DNA of 64,000 nt, taken from PALSA-693 sp963781155 (GTDB taxonomy: Bacteria > Actinomycetota > Acidimicrobiia > Acidimicrobiales > Palsa-688). A program made the position numbers and the translations under genes. The stretch lies in NCBI GenBank assembly GCA_963781155.1, contig CAWAEC010000013.1, positions 186,001 to 250,000 on the forward strand, in the 5' to 3' direction. The notes under the pieces are model-generated. The model saw nothing but the letters and a program-made list of their open reading frames with translations. It did no database searches and was not told the origin of the DNA. Positions 35,016 to 44,013 of the stretch are shown piece after piece; position 1 is the first letter of the stretch, and every line of letters begins with the position of its first letter.

Positions 35016-35089
35016 TGCGCGCCGTGGGCCTCGAACCCGGTCTTTTCCAGGGTAATAGCCGGGTCCCTTACCAGTCAGGCGTGGCGCGC
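35016..35089 (-). tRNA. tRNA-like with anticodon ATT
   Basis: A perfect acceptor GCGCGCC/GGCGCGC and an anticodon stem CCCGG/CCTGG (one mismatch) enclose CTATTAC, giving T33 and anticodon ATT, which bacteria normally do not use. The T stem CCGGG/CCCAC pairs at only three positions. It is probably degenerate. Confidence 0.4.
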
Positions 35090-35229
35090 CAGGTGGGCCG
35101 GGAGGGTCTACAGCCAGCTACGTCCCATGGCGCGACCGACCCACCTCTGGGGCCAGGTGGCGCTGACCCCAACAAACGATGCCTATGCGGTTGTCAAAAT
35201 GCAGCTGTCCGGACCGGGTGCCCGGCGCG

Positions 35230-35298
35230 CACGCCCGGAAGGAGTCGAACCCCCAGCCTGCGGGTTTGGAGACCGCGGTGCCACCCTGGCTCGAGCGC
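35230..35298 (-). tRNA. tRNA-Trp(CCA) with a short D arm
   Basis: Acceptor GCGCTCG/CGGGCGT, anticodon loop CTCCAAA (T33, anticodon CCA) on GCGGT/CCCGC with one mismatch, T arm GGGGG-TTCGACT-CCTTC, discriminator G. Only 15 bases lie between the acceptor and anticodon stems, with a GCC/GGC mini D stem. It is the first tRNA of the array in transcription order. Confidence 0.65.
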
Positions 35299-35356
35299 AA
35301 GAAATATGAGATACGAGCGCGCAGGACGTTGTGCGCGCCAATAGAACGGTTTCTGG

Positions 35357-35445
35357 AACTCAGAAGCGCTGAGTTACCGGCAGATCGCGACGGGCCTGCC
35401 GGTATTGGCGGGTTCACGTCGCTCCGACCACCGCTGATCCAGCGG
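35357..35445. repeat. Three consecutive hairpins upstream of the tRNA array
   Basis: Perfect stems AACTCAG/CTGAGTT (35357-35375), TACCGGCAG/CTGCCGGTA (35375-35404) and CCGCTG/CAGCGG (35431-35445) follow one another. They lie 60-150 bases upstream of the first tRNA. They may be part of a leader, a terminator for something read from the right, or a recombination site. Confidence 0.55.
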
Positions 35446-35830
35446 TTGGCTACCTGGATACGCGAGCGCGCCGTAGCTCAACGAGGCTAACCCCCGGAGC
35501 GTTATGTCGGCAAAGAGCCTGCGTGCCATAGAGGAACAATGTTGAAGCATTCCCGGCCCAATGTCAACGGAATATTCCTGCACGCCAAGTCGAACACGCT
35601 GCGAAAGCGCAGCAGCATGAATTTTCGCCGGGTGGTCGCCACCCGGCCTCCTGCCTGCCACCGCTGGTAACGCGAACGCTCCGACAACACAGCAGCTGTG
35701 GCTAATGGTGAACACCCTTGCTGTAGACATCGGCGGCCATTTCCCCCCACAAAAGGGCCTCACTCGCCAGAGGCCCCGCACGTGTCACTTTGTGGGAACG
35801 GTGCTTTCCCGGTCGCGCGGATCGTTCGGG
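35446..35830. other. Non-coding stretch right of the array
   Basis: I see no supportable gene. At about 35468-35495 the plus strand reads like a tRNA 5' half (GCGCGCCGTAGCTCAACGAGG) without the rest, a possible tRNA scar. The remaining bases hold only short shadow frames. Confidence 0.45.
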
Positions 35831-36736
35831 CTACTGGCTGGATAGCCCCGTCTCGGGCAGTTGCACCGGGATGAAGTGGCCCCCAGCAAGGTGATAGGAG
35901 TCCAGTGCGTCGTGTACCGCGTGCTGAAGCTCAAGCGGGTGTCTGGTTCCGATGAGGAATTCGGGTCCCGACCACGTAGTAGCGCGAGTGGTCGAACTTC
36001 CCATGCCCGACGAGGTCGCAAGCAGGGGAACCGGAGGTGTCCGGTCCGCTCGGATCCTGATGTACATCGCACCCGACAGCCCGCCGGTAGAGAAGAGCCC
36101 GAGAACCTGTTTGCGGGCCTTGGTGGGCTTATTGGCCATCCGAGGCGGGGCTGACGCTCGGATCGCGTCTCGGACCGTGACGACCTCGGCGCCCCGAAGG
36201 AACCGGATGGCGACCACGGCATCGAAGGGCAGCTCGACAACGAAGTGCGGTACACCCATTCTCTCGGAGAAGCCGGGCCGAGCATGTCTTTCCGTATAGG
36301 CGACCTGTCCGATGGTGATGCCGTCGTCTCTGACTCGGATGCCCGGTTTGGCGGAGATCAACGTGCCGATCACCAACATGCCGCTGAAGAACATCACCAC
36401 AATCGGCAACCACGTGGTCTGCGAATCTCCTGCCAGTAGTAGGGCCACCAGCCCGACGGTGGCAAGGGCGAAGACGCCCGCAGATATCCCGACAGCTCGA
36501 TCCGCCCGGTAAATCCCGTCCTCCGAATAACGCAGAACGTCAGAAGCCTGGACCGACCGCCCAGACGCATAGGCGTCGTGGTCCACCAAGCCCGGCCCGC
36601 GATCCGGGCCGGTGTGCCGCCCCGAAGTAACGGCACGCCCTCGTGCGATTTTGGCGTTGAAGCGAAACCGTCCCACGATCACGAGGATGGAGGACACCGC
36701 CACGAACAGAAAAACGAGCGCGATCGCCACTCCCAC
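35831..36736 (-). CDS. Three-helix membrane protein of unknown function
   Basis: A 301-residue protein. There is a membrane helix at the very N-terminus, then a linker with a GPDRGPGLVDHDAY segment, and two further helices (about 85-130). A cytosolic C-terminal domain with beta-strand character follows (GIRVRDDGITIGQVAYTERH, ELPFDAVVAIRFL), resembling a PH-like/photosystem-repeat membrane protein of actinobacteria. The function is not recognised. Confidence 0.65.
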   Translation of the reverse strand: MGVAIALVFLFVAVSSILVIVGRFRFNAKIARGRAVTSGRHTGPDRGPGLVDHDAYASGRSVQASDVLRYSEDGIYRADRAVGISAGVFALATVGLVALLLAGDSQTTWLPIVVMFFSGMLVIGTLISAKPGIRVRDDGITIGQVAYTERHARPGFSERMGVPHFVVELPFDAVVAIRFLRGAEVVTVRDAIRASAPPRMANKPTKARKQVLGLFSTGGLSGAMYIRIRADRTPPVPLLATSSGMGSSTTRATTWSGPEFLIGTRHPLELQHAVHDALDSYHLAGGHFIPVQLPETGLSSQ

Positions 36737-36769
36737 GAGTGCCGATGGTAACTGGGCTGTAGCCCGCTA

Positions 36770-36950
36770 CCCCGGACCGCCAAACTCATCCTGAGTGGAT
36801 CGGCGGCCTTGTCCGGCCGCATTACCTTGATGGCCACGTCGCGCTCGAGGCGTACGTCCCGAGCCAGGAACCTTCTGCCATGCCCCCACCGGCCAGGCGA
36901 GGGCCAAGCCGGCATCGTCCGCCCAGGATTCGACCGGCTTCTACCGGTGC
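36770..36950 (-). pseudogene. N-lobe remnant of a serine/threonine protein kinase
   Basis: In one frame the minus strand reads AGRILGGRCRLGPRLAGGG (glycine-rich loop); after a frame change it reads LARDVRLERDVAIKVM with the ATP-binding lysine. Then it ends without a catalytic loop. This is the first 60 or so residues of a PknB-type kinase, clearly truncated. Confidence 0.65.
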
Positions 36951-37273
36951 CGGTGGTGTGACCATCGCCTTTACATCTTCCCAAACCGGGGCCGGAACAC
37001 ACGCCGCTGAGGTCCTCGAGGTGACCACTGGACCCCGTCCGACACCACTAGAAGGAGTTCAGATCATCACGGTCTTGAATGCCGACATGGAAGCCTCGGC
37101 GCGCCGCGCTCGCCGGGACTGATGGGCTGGCAGTTGTCGTCGGGATCCAGCTGAAGGCCAGGACGACCGTGGCGGCGGTGACGGGGCTCTGGCCAGACAG
37201 GGTTACCCGGCTCGCAAACCGGGTAGAAACAAACTCACACGGGTGAACGCCCGTCGATGCGAAGGGAGCGGTC

Positions 37274-37618
37274 ATGGGCGTAGCCACCAGCATCGTCCTT
37301 TTTGCTGTCGGTGCCATTCTCAGGTTCGCGACCACGGTCCACTCAGCGACGGTGCACACGTCGACATTCAACATCCACACCATCGGCGTGATCTTGATGG
37401 TGGTGGGCGCCGTCGGATTTGTAGTGTCACTTGTCTTCTGGTCGTCTTGGGGCGGCTTCGGTGGTCGGGTCGCAGCCGAACCAGGTATCGCAGCTCGAAC
37501 GGCACCATCGTCGAAGAACACCGAAGCTCGATGTATTAAACACCGCCGTAACGGTGTCGGTCATGGGATCGACGGGAGCCGCGGCAGGGGGCTCCCGCCA
37601 TCCCGGCTCTCTGGGTGA
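37274..37618 (+). CDS. Small two-helix membrane protein (DUF6458-like)
   Basis: A 114-residue protein whose first 75 residues match the small actinobacterial family with two membrane helices: MGVATSIVLFAVGAILRFAT, then FNIHTIGVILMVVGAVGF and FWSSWGGFGG. The charged tail after about residue 75 is not typical and may come from a frameshift. The start has a GAAGGGAG site. Function unknown. Confidence 0.7.
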   Translation: MGVATSIVLFAVGAILRFATTVHSATVHTSTFNIHTIGVILMVVGAVGFVVSLVFWSSWGGFGGRVAAEPGIAARTAPSSKNTEARCIKHRRNGVGHGIDGSRGRGLPPSRLSG

Positions 37619-37620
37619 CG

Positions 37621-38838
37621 TCAGGCGACTATGCCGCGAATCTTCATGTCTACGATCTTGTCCCACTCGAAGCCGAGCCCGTCCAGGATCGCGTCGCCGT
37701 GCTCGTTGAACTCCGGGGCCCGCCCCGGCACCGGAGCCTCCTCGCCGAACTGGACCGGTGCGGCAGCCAGGACGAAGGGCGTGCCCGAGGCGGTCTGGCA
37801 CTCCTGGATGTAGCCATTGGCCACCACCTGCGGATCATCAGCGAGCTCCAACGTGTCCTGAACCACAGTCCACTGCCCGTCGAAATCCGCGAGCCGCGCC
37901 CGCCACTCGGCCAACGGCCGGGCGCCGAACTCGGCGGTCAGGATCTCGATCGCCTCGCTGCTATTAGCCATCAGCGACTCATGATCGACGAATCGGGAAT
38001 CGGTGGCCAGCTCCGGCCGGTCGATCGCCTCACACAGGTGAGCCCAGTACTTACCGGCCTGCAAACAGCAGAACGCCAGATAACGGCCGTCCTTTGTCAC
38101 GTAGTTGACCACTAGCGGGTTGCGGCGGGGGGTGTCCGCCGGCGGCGGCAACCAGGGCTCCTTCATGAGGTGGGACAAGGCGATGCCCTGGCCCATCGCC
38201 CACATGCCTGTACCCAGCAGGGAGACATCGACCGTGGTCGCCTCGCCGGTCTGGGCCCGGTGGAACAGTGCTCCCATGATCCCCCCTGCGATGGTCATCG
38301 CTCCCAGGGAGTCCCCGAAGCCGGGTCCCGGGGGACCGACGACGGTGCTGTACTCCGGGCGGGTCAGGGCGACCGCTATCCCGGCCCGGTTCCAGAACGC
38401 CAGGGCGTCATACGACCCCTTGTCCGCGTCCGGTCCGCGCTCCCCCTGGCCTGTACCTCGGACGTAGATGATCTTCGGGTTGTGGGCCCTGATGTCTTCC
38501 ACGTCCACCTTCAGCTTCGTGCGGACGCTCGGCAGCTTGTTGGTCAAAAAAATGTCCGAGGTGGCCACCAGCTTGTAAAGGATGTCGAGCCCTTCCTGCG
38601 TGGTCAGGTCAAGTCCAAGGCTCTTCTTCCCTCGGTTCGAGTGTTCCATCAAGGCGTGGACATCGCCGGCCGTCGTGAACACACCCGTCGAGGCCAGGCC
38701 GCGCATGGCGTCACCTCGGGTAACGTGCTCGATCTTGATGACCTCCGCCCCCCAGTCCGCCAGTAACGCCGAAGCGGCGGGCACGAACGTGTGCTCAGCC
38801 ACCTCCAGCACACGAACACCCTTCAGCACTGCGGTCAT
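37621..38838 (-). CDS. Class III CoA-transferase (CaiB/BaiF family)
   Basis: A 405-residue family III CoA-transferase. It shows LKGVRVLEVAEHTFVPAAS, LADWGAEVIKIE, NRGKKSLGLDL (with the usual D before it), and GPGFGDSLGAM followed by VDVSLLGTGMW. The family moves CoA between carboxylates, for example in bile acid, steroid or carnitine metabolism. The start is the ATG of MTAVLKG, because the upstream part is unlike the family. A TetR regulator is read from the same strand 400 bases upstream. Confidence 0.9.
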   Translation of the reverse strand: MTAVLKGVRVLEVAEHTFVPAASALLADWGAEVIKIEHVTRGDAMRGLASTGVFTTAGDVHALMEHSNRGKKSLGLDLTTQEGLDILYKLVATSDIFLTNKLPSVRTKLKVDVEDIRAHNPKIIYVRGTGQGERGPDADKGSYDALAFWNRAGIAVALTRPEYSTVVGPPGPGFGDSLGAMTIAGGIMGALFHRAQTGEATTVDVSLLGTGMWAMGQGIALSHLMKEPWLPPPADTPRRNPLVVNYVTKDGRYLAFCCLQAGKYWAHLCEAIDRPELATDSRFVDHESLMANSSEAIEILTAEFGARPLAEWRARLADFDGQWTVVQDTLELADDPQVVANGYIQECQTASGTPFVLAAAPVQFGEEAPVPGRAPEFNEHGDAILDGLGFEWDKIVDMKIRGIVA

Positions 38839-39249
38839 TGCGTACCTCCACTGCCTTTCATAACGGGTCTGACCTCTGGTGTACCGGAACGGCCACTCGT
38901 TCAAGCACCGTAACACCGGCGTCCGACGAGAGAGCCCGTCGCTCCCGAACGCTGGACTGATGCCTCCACTGGGGCACGGCAGCTAATCCGTCGGCAAGCC
39001 GGGATGTCCACGTTGAACCCTTGCCCTGGCTTGCAACAGGGCGGTCACTGCGCACAAGGATCTTTCCACTGATTCTGCAACGCTTCCGTCCTTCGAGGAG
39101 AGGTGTGCAGTCGCGGCATGGGACCCAAGATTACTACATCATAGTGAAGTTAGTTCGCCGCTCGCCAGGCGCCCACGGCCATCCATTGAGTGAACGGCCG
39201 GCGAGGCCCGGGAGCGACGGCGACGTGGACGCTTGGAACCGCAGCGTGA
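38839..39249. other. Intergenic region between the CoA-transferase and TetR genes
   Basis: No gene is supported. It should hold the promoter of the CoA-transferase and perhaps an operator for the TetR protein. A relatively AT-rich patch at 39125-39150 (ttactacatcatagtgaagt) is the only promoter-like feature I notice. Confidence 0.45.
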
Positions 39250-39996
39250 CTAGCCCCGAGGTGCAAGCGGATCCGCTTCAAGCGACAGAAGCGCATCGGC
39301 GCCGGAAGAGGCGGCGCCTTGCCTGAGCGGACGATTGCGGGCGGGCAACCTTCCTACCCGGGAGCGATCTGCACACACCGTCCGCAACGTGGCGAATCGA
39401 CGCTCGACAATCACGGGGAGATCACCGGGGCCGGCCGCCGCCCACTCAGTGACCGACAGATGGTGAATGCGCATCGCCATCTCGGCCAGGGTCGCAGTGG
39501 CCAAGCTCGGGACGTCCTCGCCGCGACGCTCGGCGAGCGCCCGGGCCACTGCCTCGGCAACCTTCGCTGCGTTCTCCATACGCCGACCCCGCACGACCGA
39601 AGACGCCGCATCGGCTTTCACAAGCAACTGGACCATCCGGTGCGACAGGTCCTGATCCACTCCGACGCTGGTGTGGAGACGAAGCAAGGCGTATTCCAGC
39701 GCGGCCAAGTCGGAGAGGTGCTCCGGAGCGCCGACCACTAGGCGGTGCAGCTCCGGATACCCGTCGAGTGAGCCGTCAAAAAGGACTGCTTCCTTGAACG
39801 GGAAGTGCAAGAAAAAAGTCCGGACACTGACCTCGGCCCGGTTCGCGATGTCCGCGACGGTTGTCTCTTCGTAGCCCCGCTCCGCGAACAGTTGCAACGC
39901 CGCCCGCTGAAGAGCCCGACGGGTGCGTAGCCGCCGGCGCGTCTTTCCGTTGACAACCGGCGGCGAATACTCGGCAGCGGTGCGGGCAGTCGCCAT
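39250..39996 (-). CDS. TetR-family transcriptional regulator
   Basis: A 248-residue regulator. The N-terminal helix-turn-helix is typical: RRALQRAALQLFAERGYEET followed by TVADIANRAEVSVRTFFLHF. The C-terminal ligand domain is all-helical. The inner ATG is chosen because it places the HTH at the usual distance from the N-terminus. About 35 extra residues at the C-terminus are atypical. It is transcribed toward the CoA-transferase and is a candidate regulator of it. Confidence 0.85.
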   Translation of the reverse strand: MATARTAAEYSPPVVNGKTRRRLRTRRALQRAALQLFAERGYEETTVADIANRAEVSVRTFFLHFPFKEAVLFDGSLDGYPELHRLVVGAPEHLSDLAALEYALLRLHTSVGVDQDLSHRMVQLLVKADAASSVVRGRRMENAAKVAEAVARALAERRGEDVPSLATATLAEMAMRIHHLSVTEWAAAGPGDLPVIVERRFATLRTVCADRSRVGRLPARNRPLRQGAASSGADALLSLEADPLAPRG

Positions 39997-40423
39997 ACCC
40001 GCAACACTGCCACATCTGCTTCGGCTCCCACCTTCAAGGAACCCCGGCTGCAGGAGAGCCGGTGATCGGCACGAGCCCATTAGAGGAGGCTGCTCGAGCC
40101 TTCCAGGTGGCCGCCGACCGGCGCTCGGGGCGCCTTAAGGTCGTGTCCCCCCACTCCGCCCCGGCTATCCCCCGGATCTCACCGCGTCCTGGCGGAGCGG
40201 TGGCCACGAACGCCGACTGGCGCCCGATCTCGGTAGGGCTCAAAAACTCGTTTCTCTCCAACAGGACAGCCGGAGCACCCATCTGCTCATCTGCTCAACA
40301 GGCGCGGCCGATAGCGCATCTGACGGCGCCGATCGGTAGAACCCACGAGGCTCAGGCAGGAATAACGACGGCGATAGAACTTCGCTCAGCTAACGATTGT
40401 GGCAGAATATGACGCTTATCGGT
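39997..40423. other. Intergenic region upstream of the TetR gene
   Basis: I see no gene, tRNA or repeat. The open frames here are short and lack ribosome sites. It probably holds the TetR promoter and the 3' end of the VOC remnant. Confidence 0.4.
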
Positions 40424-41372
40424 CCGCTTGGACGAACTCGAACGCGGTGCCGAGCTCGAAGGTCGCCGGCCGATAGACCCGCGGAGAGCTGGCGTCGGCG
40501 ATCGGTGGGAGCTCGGAATGCGGGACCCTCTTCCGCAGCAATCGGTCGCGCAGCTCGTCCAGGTCGTTGACTGCGATACGGATGCTGAATGGACCGGGTC
40601 CCCACTCTGCAAGACCTCTGCTTCTACTGCGGGAGGCGACGGCTGGATCACCTCCAGGGATGCGCTGTTAGGGTAGGCGAAGTCGAAGGTCGCTCTGCGG
40701 ACTCCATCGGGGCCCGTCCGATCGGCTCCCGGTCCCCAGTGCAGGTGTTCATCCAGCGTGCGGCAGACCGAGTCAAGGTCCTCTACCACGATGGTCCGAG
40801 AGACGACGCGTTGCAGGTCTCCTCTTCGTCGACGGAACCCGAGGTCGGCTCGGTACTGGCCGGTGGGAGACGAAACGCCTCGTGCGGGAGAATTTCGAGG
40901 CGAAGGCCGCCATCGGTCTTCGGATCGTAGACGCCCGGATGCTCGTCGGAGAATCCGATCCACAGGCGCGGGGCCGGGAGGCGCGGGTGGGGCTGGTCGA
41001 GCCGGAAGTCCGCGCCCGTGGCCATGAGCGTGTCCAGAACGGCCGGGAAGTCAAGGGTGGATAGCACCGTCGAGTGGTTCCGTGCTGGACGCGATCCCTG
41101 GCTGGCAGCGATCTCCGGCAGGTAGGCGTAGTCCGTCGGGCGGTGGTCGGGATCCGGCGGGTGGTACGGAATCCCCAGAATCTCGAAAGCAGTCGGAGCC
41201 ACACGTCGATCTTTGCGAAGCCGGATGAAAGTCCACTTCCCGCCCGTGCCTTCAGGGGCCACCGTCCATTTCGGATCAACGTAGGGCAGACCCCACTCGT
41301 GCTGGCATCGGGCGATTGCGCGTCGTGATCTGGTACTACGGCGTCAGCACTGACGAGGAGCTCGAAATCCAT
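40424..41372 (-). pseudogene. Frameshifted two-domain VOC (glyoxalase-like) protein
   Basis: The gene opens with a GAAGGAG site and MDFELLVSADAVVPDHDA, shifts frame near 41325, continues with GGKWTFIRLRKDRRVAPTAF and PRLWIGFSDEHPGVYDP, shifts near 40840 to VVSRTIVVEDLDSVCRTL, and shifts again near 40590 to FSIRIAVNDLDELRDRLL and FELGTAFEFVQAD. Joined, it is an about 310-residue VOC protein. With three shifts it is either decayed or affected by assembly errors. Confidence 0.7.
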
Positions 41373-41926
41373 GTCGTCTCCTTCGGTCGGGCTCGCAACG
41401 AAGGTCGCCACCGTCGCCGGGACAGCCGAGGCCCCGGGCATGGCGCGTTCACGGTAGCAAGGACGGTTGCCTCCGCCCCGGCCCTGCGTGGAATGCCCGC
41501 GGTGAGCCACGTGTTTTGGGGTAGAGCACTTGGAGTGGCAAGCCCAGTCATCTCCCGCCTGGCTCCATGTACCGATTGTTCGCAGCCACCGGGTCCAACG
41601 AGGTGGGTGCCCCAAATTCACGTCGACGAGTGCGTCGCTGTCGCCCCACCTGACCGGATGAATCAATGCCTGGACATGATTGGGTCTCGCCCGAATCGGA
41701 CCGCGGAAGGCCAGCCCTCCTGAGTGCGCCGACGGTAGATATGGACCGATAACGGAGGCCGCTTCAGGGTTGTCCCACGACACGAAGTTCTTTCTTTGAA
41801 AGTGCCTGCCTGAGCTGCCAAACGTGACCCCTCAGCAAGTGCTCACTTCGAGCAGTCGAGCGCGTCCAGAGCATTTCGGCATCGACCCTGTCGCCAGAGG
41901 CTGGCGCCAAACGCAAGAGCCCGTAA
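41373..41926. other. Intergenic stretch between the VOC and SDR remnants
   Basis: No supportable coding region. The frames that cross it are arginine-rich shadows. It may hold the promoter of the VOC remnant. Confidence 0.4.
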
Positions 41927-42465
41927 TCAGCTGAGCACGTCCGCCAATATCTTCGCCAAGTCGATCTGTCCGGTAGCGACCCCCGCGAGAGTACCGCCAT
42001 CAGTGTTGAGATTTTCCCCCTTACCCGCTTCGAAGCCCTGGCTCGTCTCGAGGGGCGGCCATTTCTCGATGTTCTGCGCCCAAGCGCTGCCCGCGCCAGA
42101 GGAGATGCTGGCGATCGAACCACCGGCCTCCGTTCGGGCGGCGACCAGTTCAGCCAGGTGGCCATACCTACGAAGTTCACCAGCATCACGTCCAGGTCAG
42201 GAAACTTCCCGCCGGGGAGACCCGCACAGTTGAACAGGGCATCGATGCCGCCGCCGATCCGGTCGACGGCGGAAGCGACGGCGGTCGGATCGCGCAGGTC
42301 CGTCGGCTGGTAACTGGCGACATCCACCGGAGGCTCCCTGACGTCCAACACGTGGATCTCGGCTCCCAAGTCGATTAGCTCGCGTACGCACGCGGCGCCC
42401 ATGCCACCCCCACCGCCACCGCTGACGATGACCCGCCTCCCGTCGTAACGCCATACTGAACTCAC
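41927..42465 (-). pseudogene. Internally deleted short-chain dehydrogenase
   Basis: It starts with RVIVSGGGGGGMGAACVREL, the NAD-binding glycine motif, then DALFNCAGLPGG. A frame change near 42160 leads to LAELVAARTEAGGSIASISS. About 130 residues, including the YxxxK active site, are then missing before the end TDGGTLAGVATGQIDLAKIL. It resembles the intact SDR at 58787-59611 in its opening. Confidence 0.75.
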
Positions 42466-42609
42466 TGATGACCTCCCTCTACCTCGCTCTCATCCGAAAG
42501 GGCCGAATCATTGCGCTCCCCTCCGGGGGGAACGACCGCTCCACCCGGACCACACGCCGGGCGGTCCAGGGCAGATCACATTTGGCAGGTGAGCATCTAG
42601 TGTTCCGGC

Positions 42610-43170
42610 ATGGAGGTTGACTGGAACGCCGAGCTGGTCGATCAGCTTGAATCGCACTGGGAGCGTCAACTCCGGCCCCGATTGCACGGGCTGACCGATG
42701 ATGAGTACTTCTGGCAGCCCGTCCCCGGCTGCTGGACCCTCAGCCGCCGTGGCCAGAGCACGGCGCCCGTCTCCGTTGGCGAGGGCGAGTTCACCATGGA
42801 CTACGGCTTGCCGCGGCACGACCGGGAGCCCGTCACCACGATCGCCTGGCGGCTCGCCCACCTCATCGTTGTGTTCGCGCAGACCAGCGCGTCGTACTTC
42901 GGCGGGCCGCCCGCCGACCACGCGACCTTCGCCTATACTGGCAACGCAAACGGCGCGCTGCGCCAACTCGACGCCGCGCACGACGCATATGTTACGGGCC
43001 TGCTCGGCCTCGGCGCAGCAGGCCTAGCCGAGCCGCAGGGGCCGGACAAGCCGCCCGAGTACGCGGATGCGCCAATGGCCAAGCTCTTTCTCTACAACAA
43101 TCTGGAGATCATCCACCCCGGCGCGGAGATATCCCTGCTTCGCGATCTGTACCTCCGGCAGCCGGCATGA
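42610..43170 (+). CDS. DinB-fold protein
   Basis: A 186-residue four-helix-bundle protein of the DinB/YfiT type: LVDQLESHWERQLRP, LTDDEYFWQPVPGCW, TTIAWRLAHLIVVFAQ and NNLEIIHPGAEISLLRDLY. The His residues in the third helix and near the C-terminus are the usual metal ligands. Members include thiol-S-transferases using mycothiol or bacillithiol. It overlaps the next gene by ATGA, so the two are coupled. Confidence 0.85.
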   Translation: MEVDWNAELVDQLESHWERQLRPRLHGLTDDEYFWQPVPGCWTLSRRGQSTAPVSVGEGEFTMDYGLPRHDREPVTTIAWRLAHLIVVFAQTSASYFGGPPADHATFAYTGNANGALRQLDAAHDAYVTGLLGLGAAGLAEPQGPDKPPEYADAPMAKLFLYNNLEIIHPGAEISLLRDLYLRQPA

Positions 43171-43751
43171 CCCGCCTCGACGTCAAGGGAGATCTGCACA
43201 ACTACCCGCGGGGTGCCCGGGAAACCCTGGTATGGAAGCTGGACGGGCTCGGCGAGCACGACATCCGCAGGCCGCTGACCCCAACCGGCACAAACCTTCT
43301 CGGCCTCGTCAAGCGCAACGCTACCGCGCATGTCCGGTACTTCGGCGAGGTGTTCGGCCGGTCCCACGACATCTCGCTTCCATGGCTGTCACGAGACGCT
43401 GAACCCGGTGCGGAGTTCCTCGCCACACCCGACGAGACGAGAGAGGATATCGTCGCCCTCTACCGGCGTGCCTGGGAACTCGCCGACGCAACGATCACTG
43501 ATCTCCCGCTCGATGCGGTCGGGCGGGTGCCGTGGTCGCCCGGCGGCACACTCACGCTGCACCGTGTCCTTGTGCATGTCACTGCGGAGACGCAACGTCA
43601 CGCCGGCCACGCCGACATTGTTCGAGAACTCATCGACGGCAGAGCCGGCCTCCTCAAGGGTCACGAGACGCTCAGCATCGGCGACCCAACCCGGTGGGGC
43701 GACTTCCGCGATCGGGTCGAGGCCTCAGCCCGTCTCGCTGGAGGCAACTGA
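43167..43751 (+). CDS. DinB/DUF664-type protein
   Basis: A 194-residue relative of the previous gene, of the DUF664 subgroup: GARETLVWKLDGLGEHDIRR, NLLGLVKRNATAHVRYFGEV and TLHRVLVHVTAETQRHAGHA with histidines in metal-binding positions. Two adjacent, overlapping DinB-fold genes suggest a joint role, perhaps mycothiol-dependent transfer, but this is inferred from the fold only. Confidence 0.85.
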   Translation: MTRLDVKGDLHNYPRGARETLVWKLDGLGEHDIRRPLTPTGTNLLGLVKRNATAHVRYFGEVFGRSHDISLPWLSRDAEPGAEFLATPDETREDIVALYRRAWELADATITDLPLDAVGRVPWSPGGTLTLHRVLVHVTAETQRHAGHADIVRELIDGRAGLLKGHETLSIGDPTRWGDFRDRVEASARLAGGN

Positions 43752-44013
43752 CTCACCGCAGCCCGCCGAAGTGGTCGCCCATATGCACGTCAATGTTGCG
43801 ACGGACGCGCCCGAAGTGCTGGCGAGGGACGCCGAACACGCGATCCGGACGCCGCCCGAGGCCGCAGGGGGACGGCTGGGGTGCAAGGCTGTTGCGCCTG
43901 GTGTCAGATCTCTCGGGCGGCTACGGCGAGGTAGGCGTGTACATCCTATGGAACGCCCTCTCCGCGATCCCTCCGATCTCAAACCGCCGCCAGATCGCCT
44001 CGTGTGCTGCGAT

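Noticed and set aside
35091..35146. Perfect 7-bp AGGTGGG/CCCACCT inverted repeat in the array, possible tRNA
   Set aside because: Only 42 bases lie inside, with no T loop or anticodon arm that pairs well; at most a tRNA scar.
35465..35510. Plus-strand tRNA 5' half (GTAGCTCAACGAGG)
   Set aside because: No anticodon stem, T arm or 3' acceptor follows; reported only as a possible scar in the intergenic entry.
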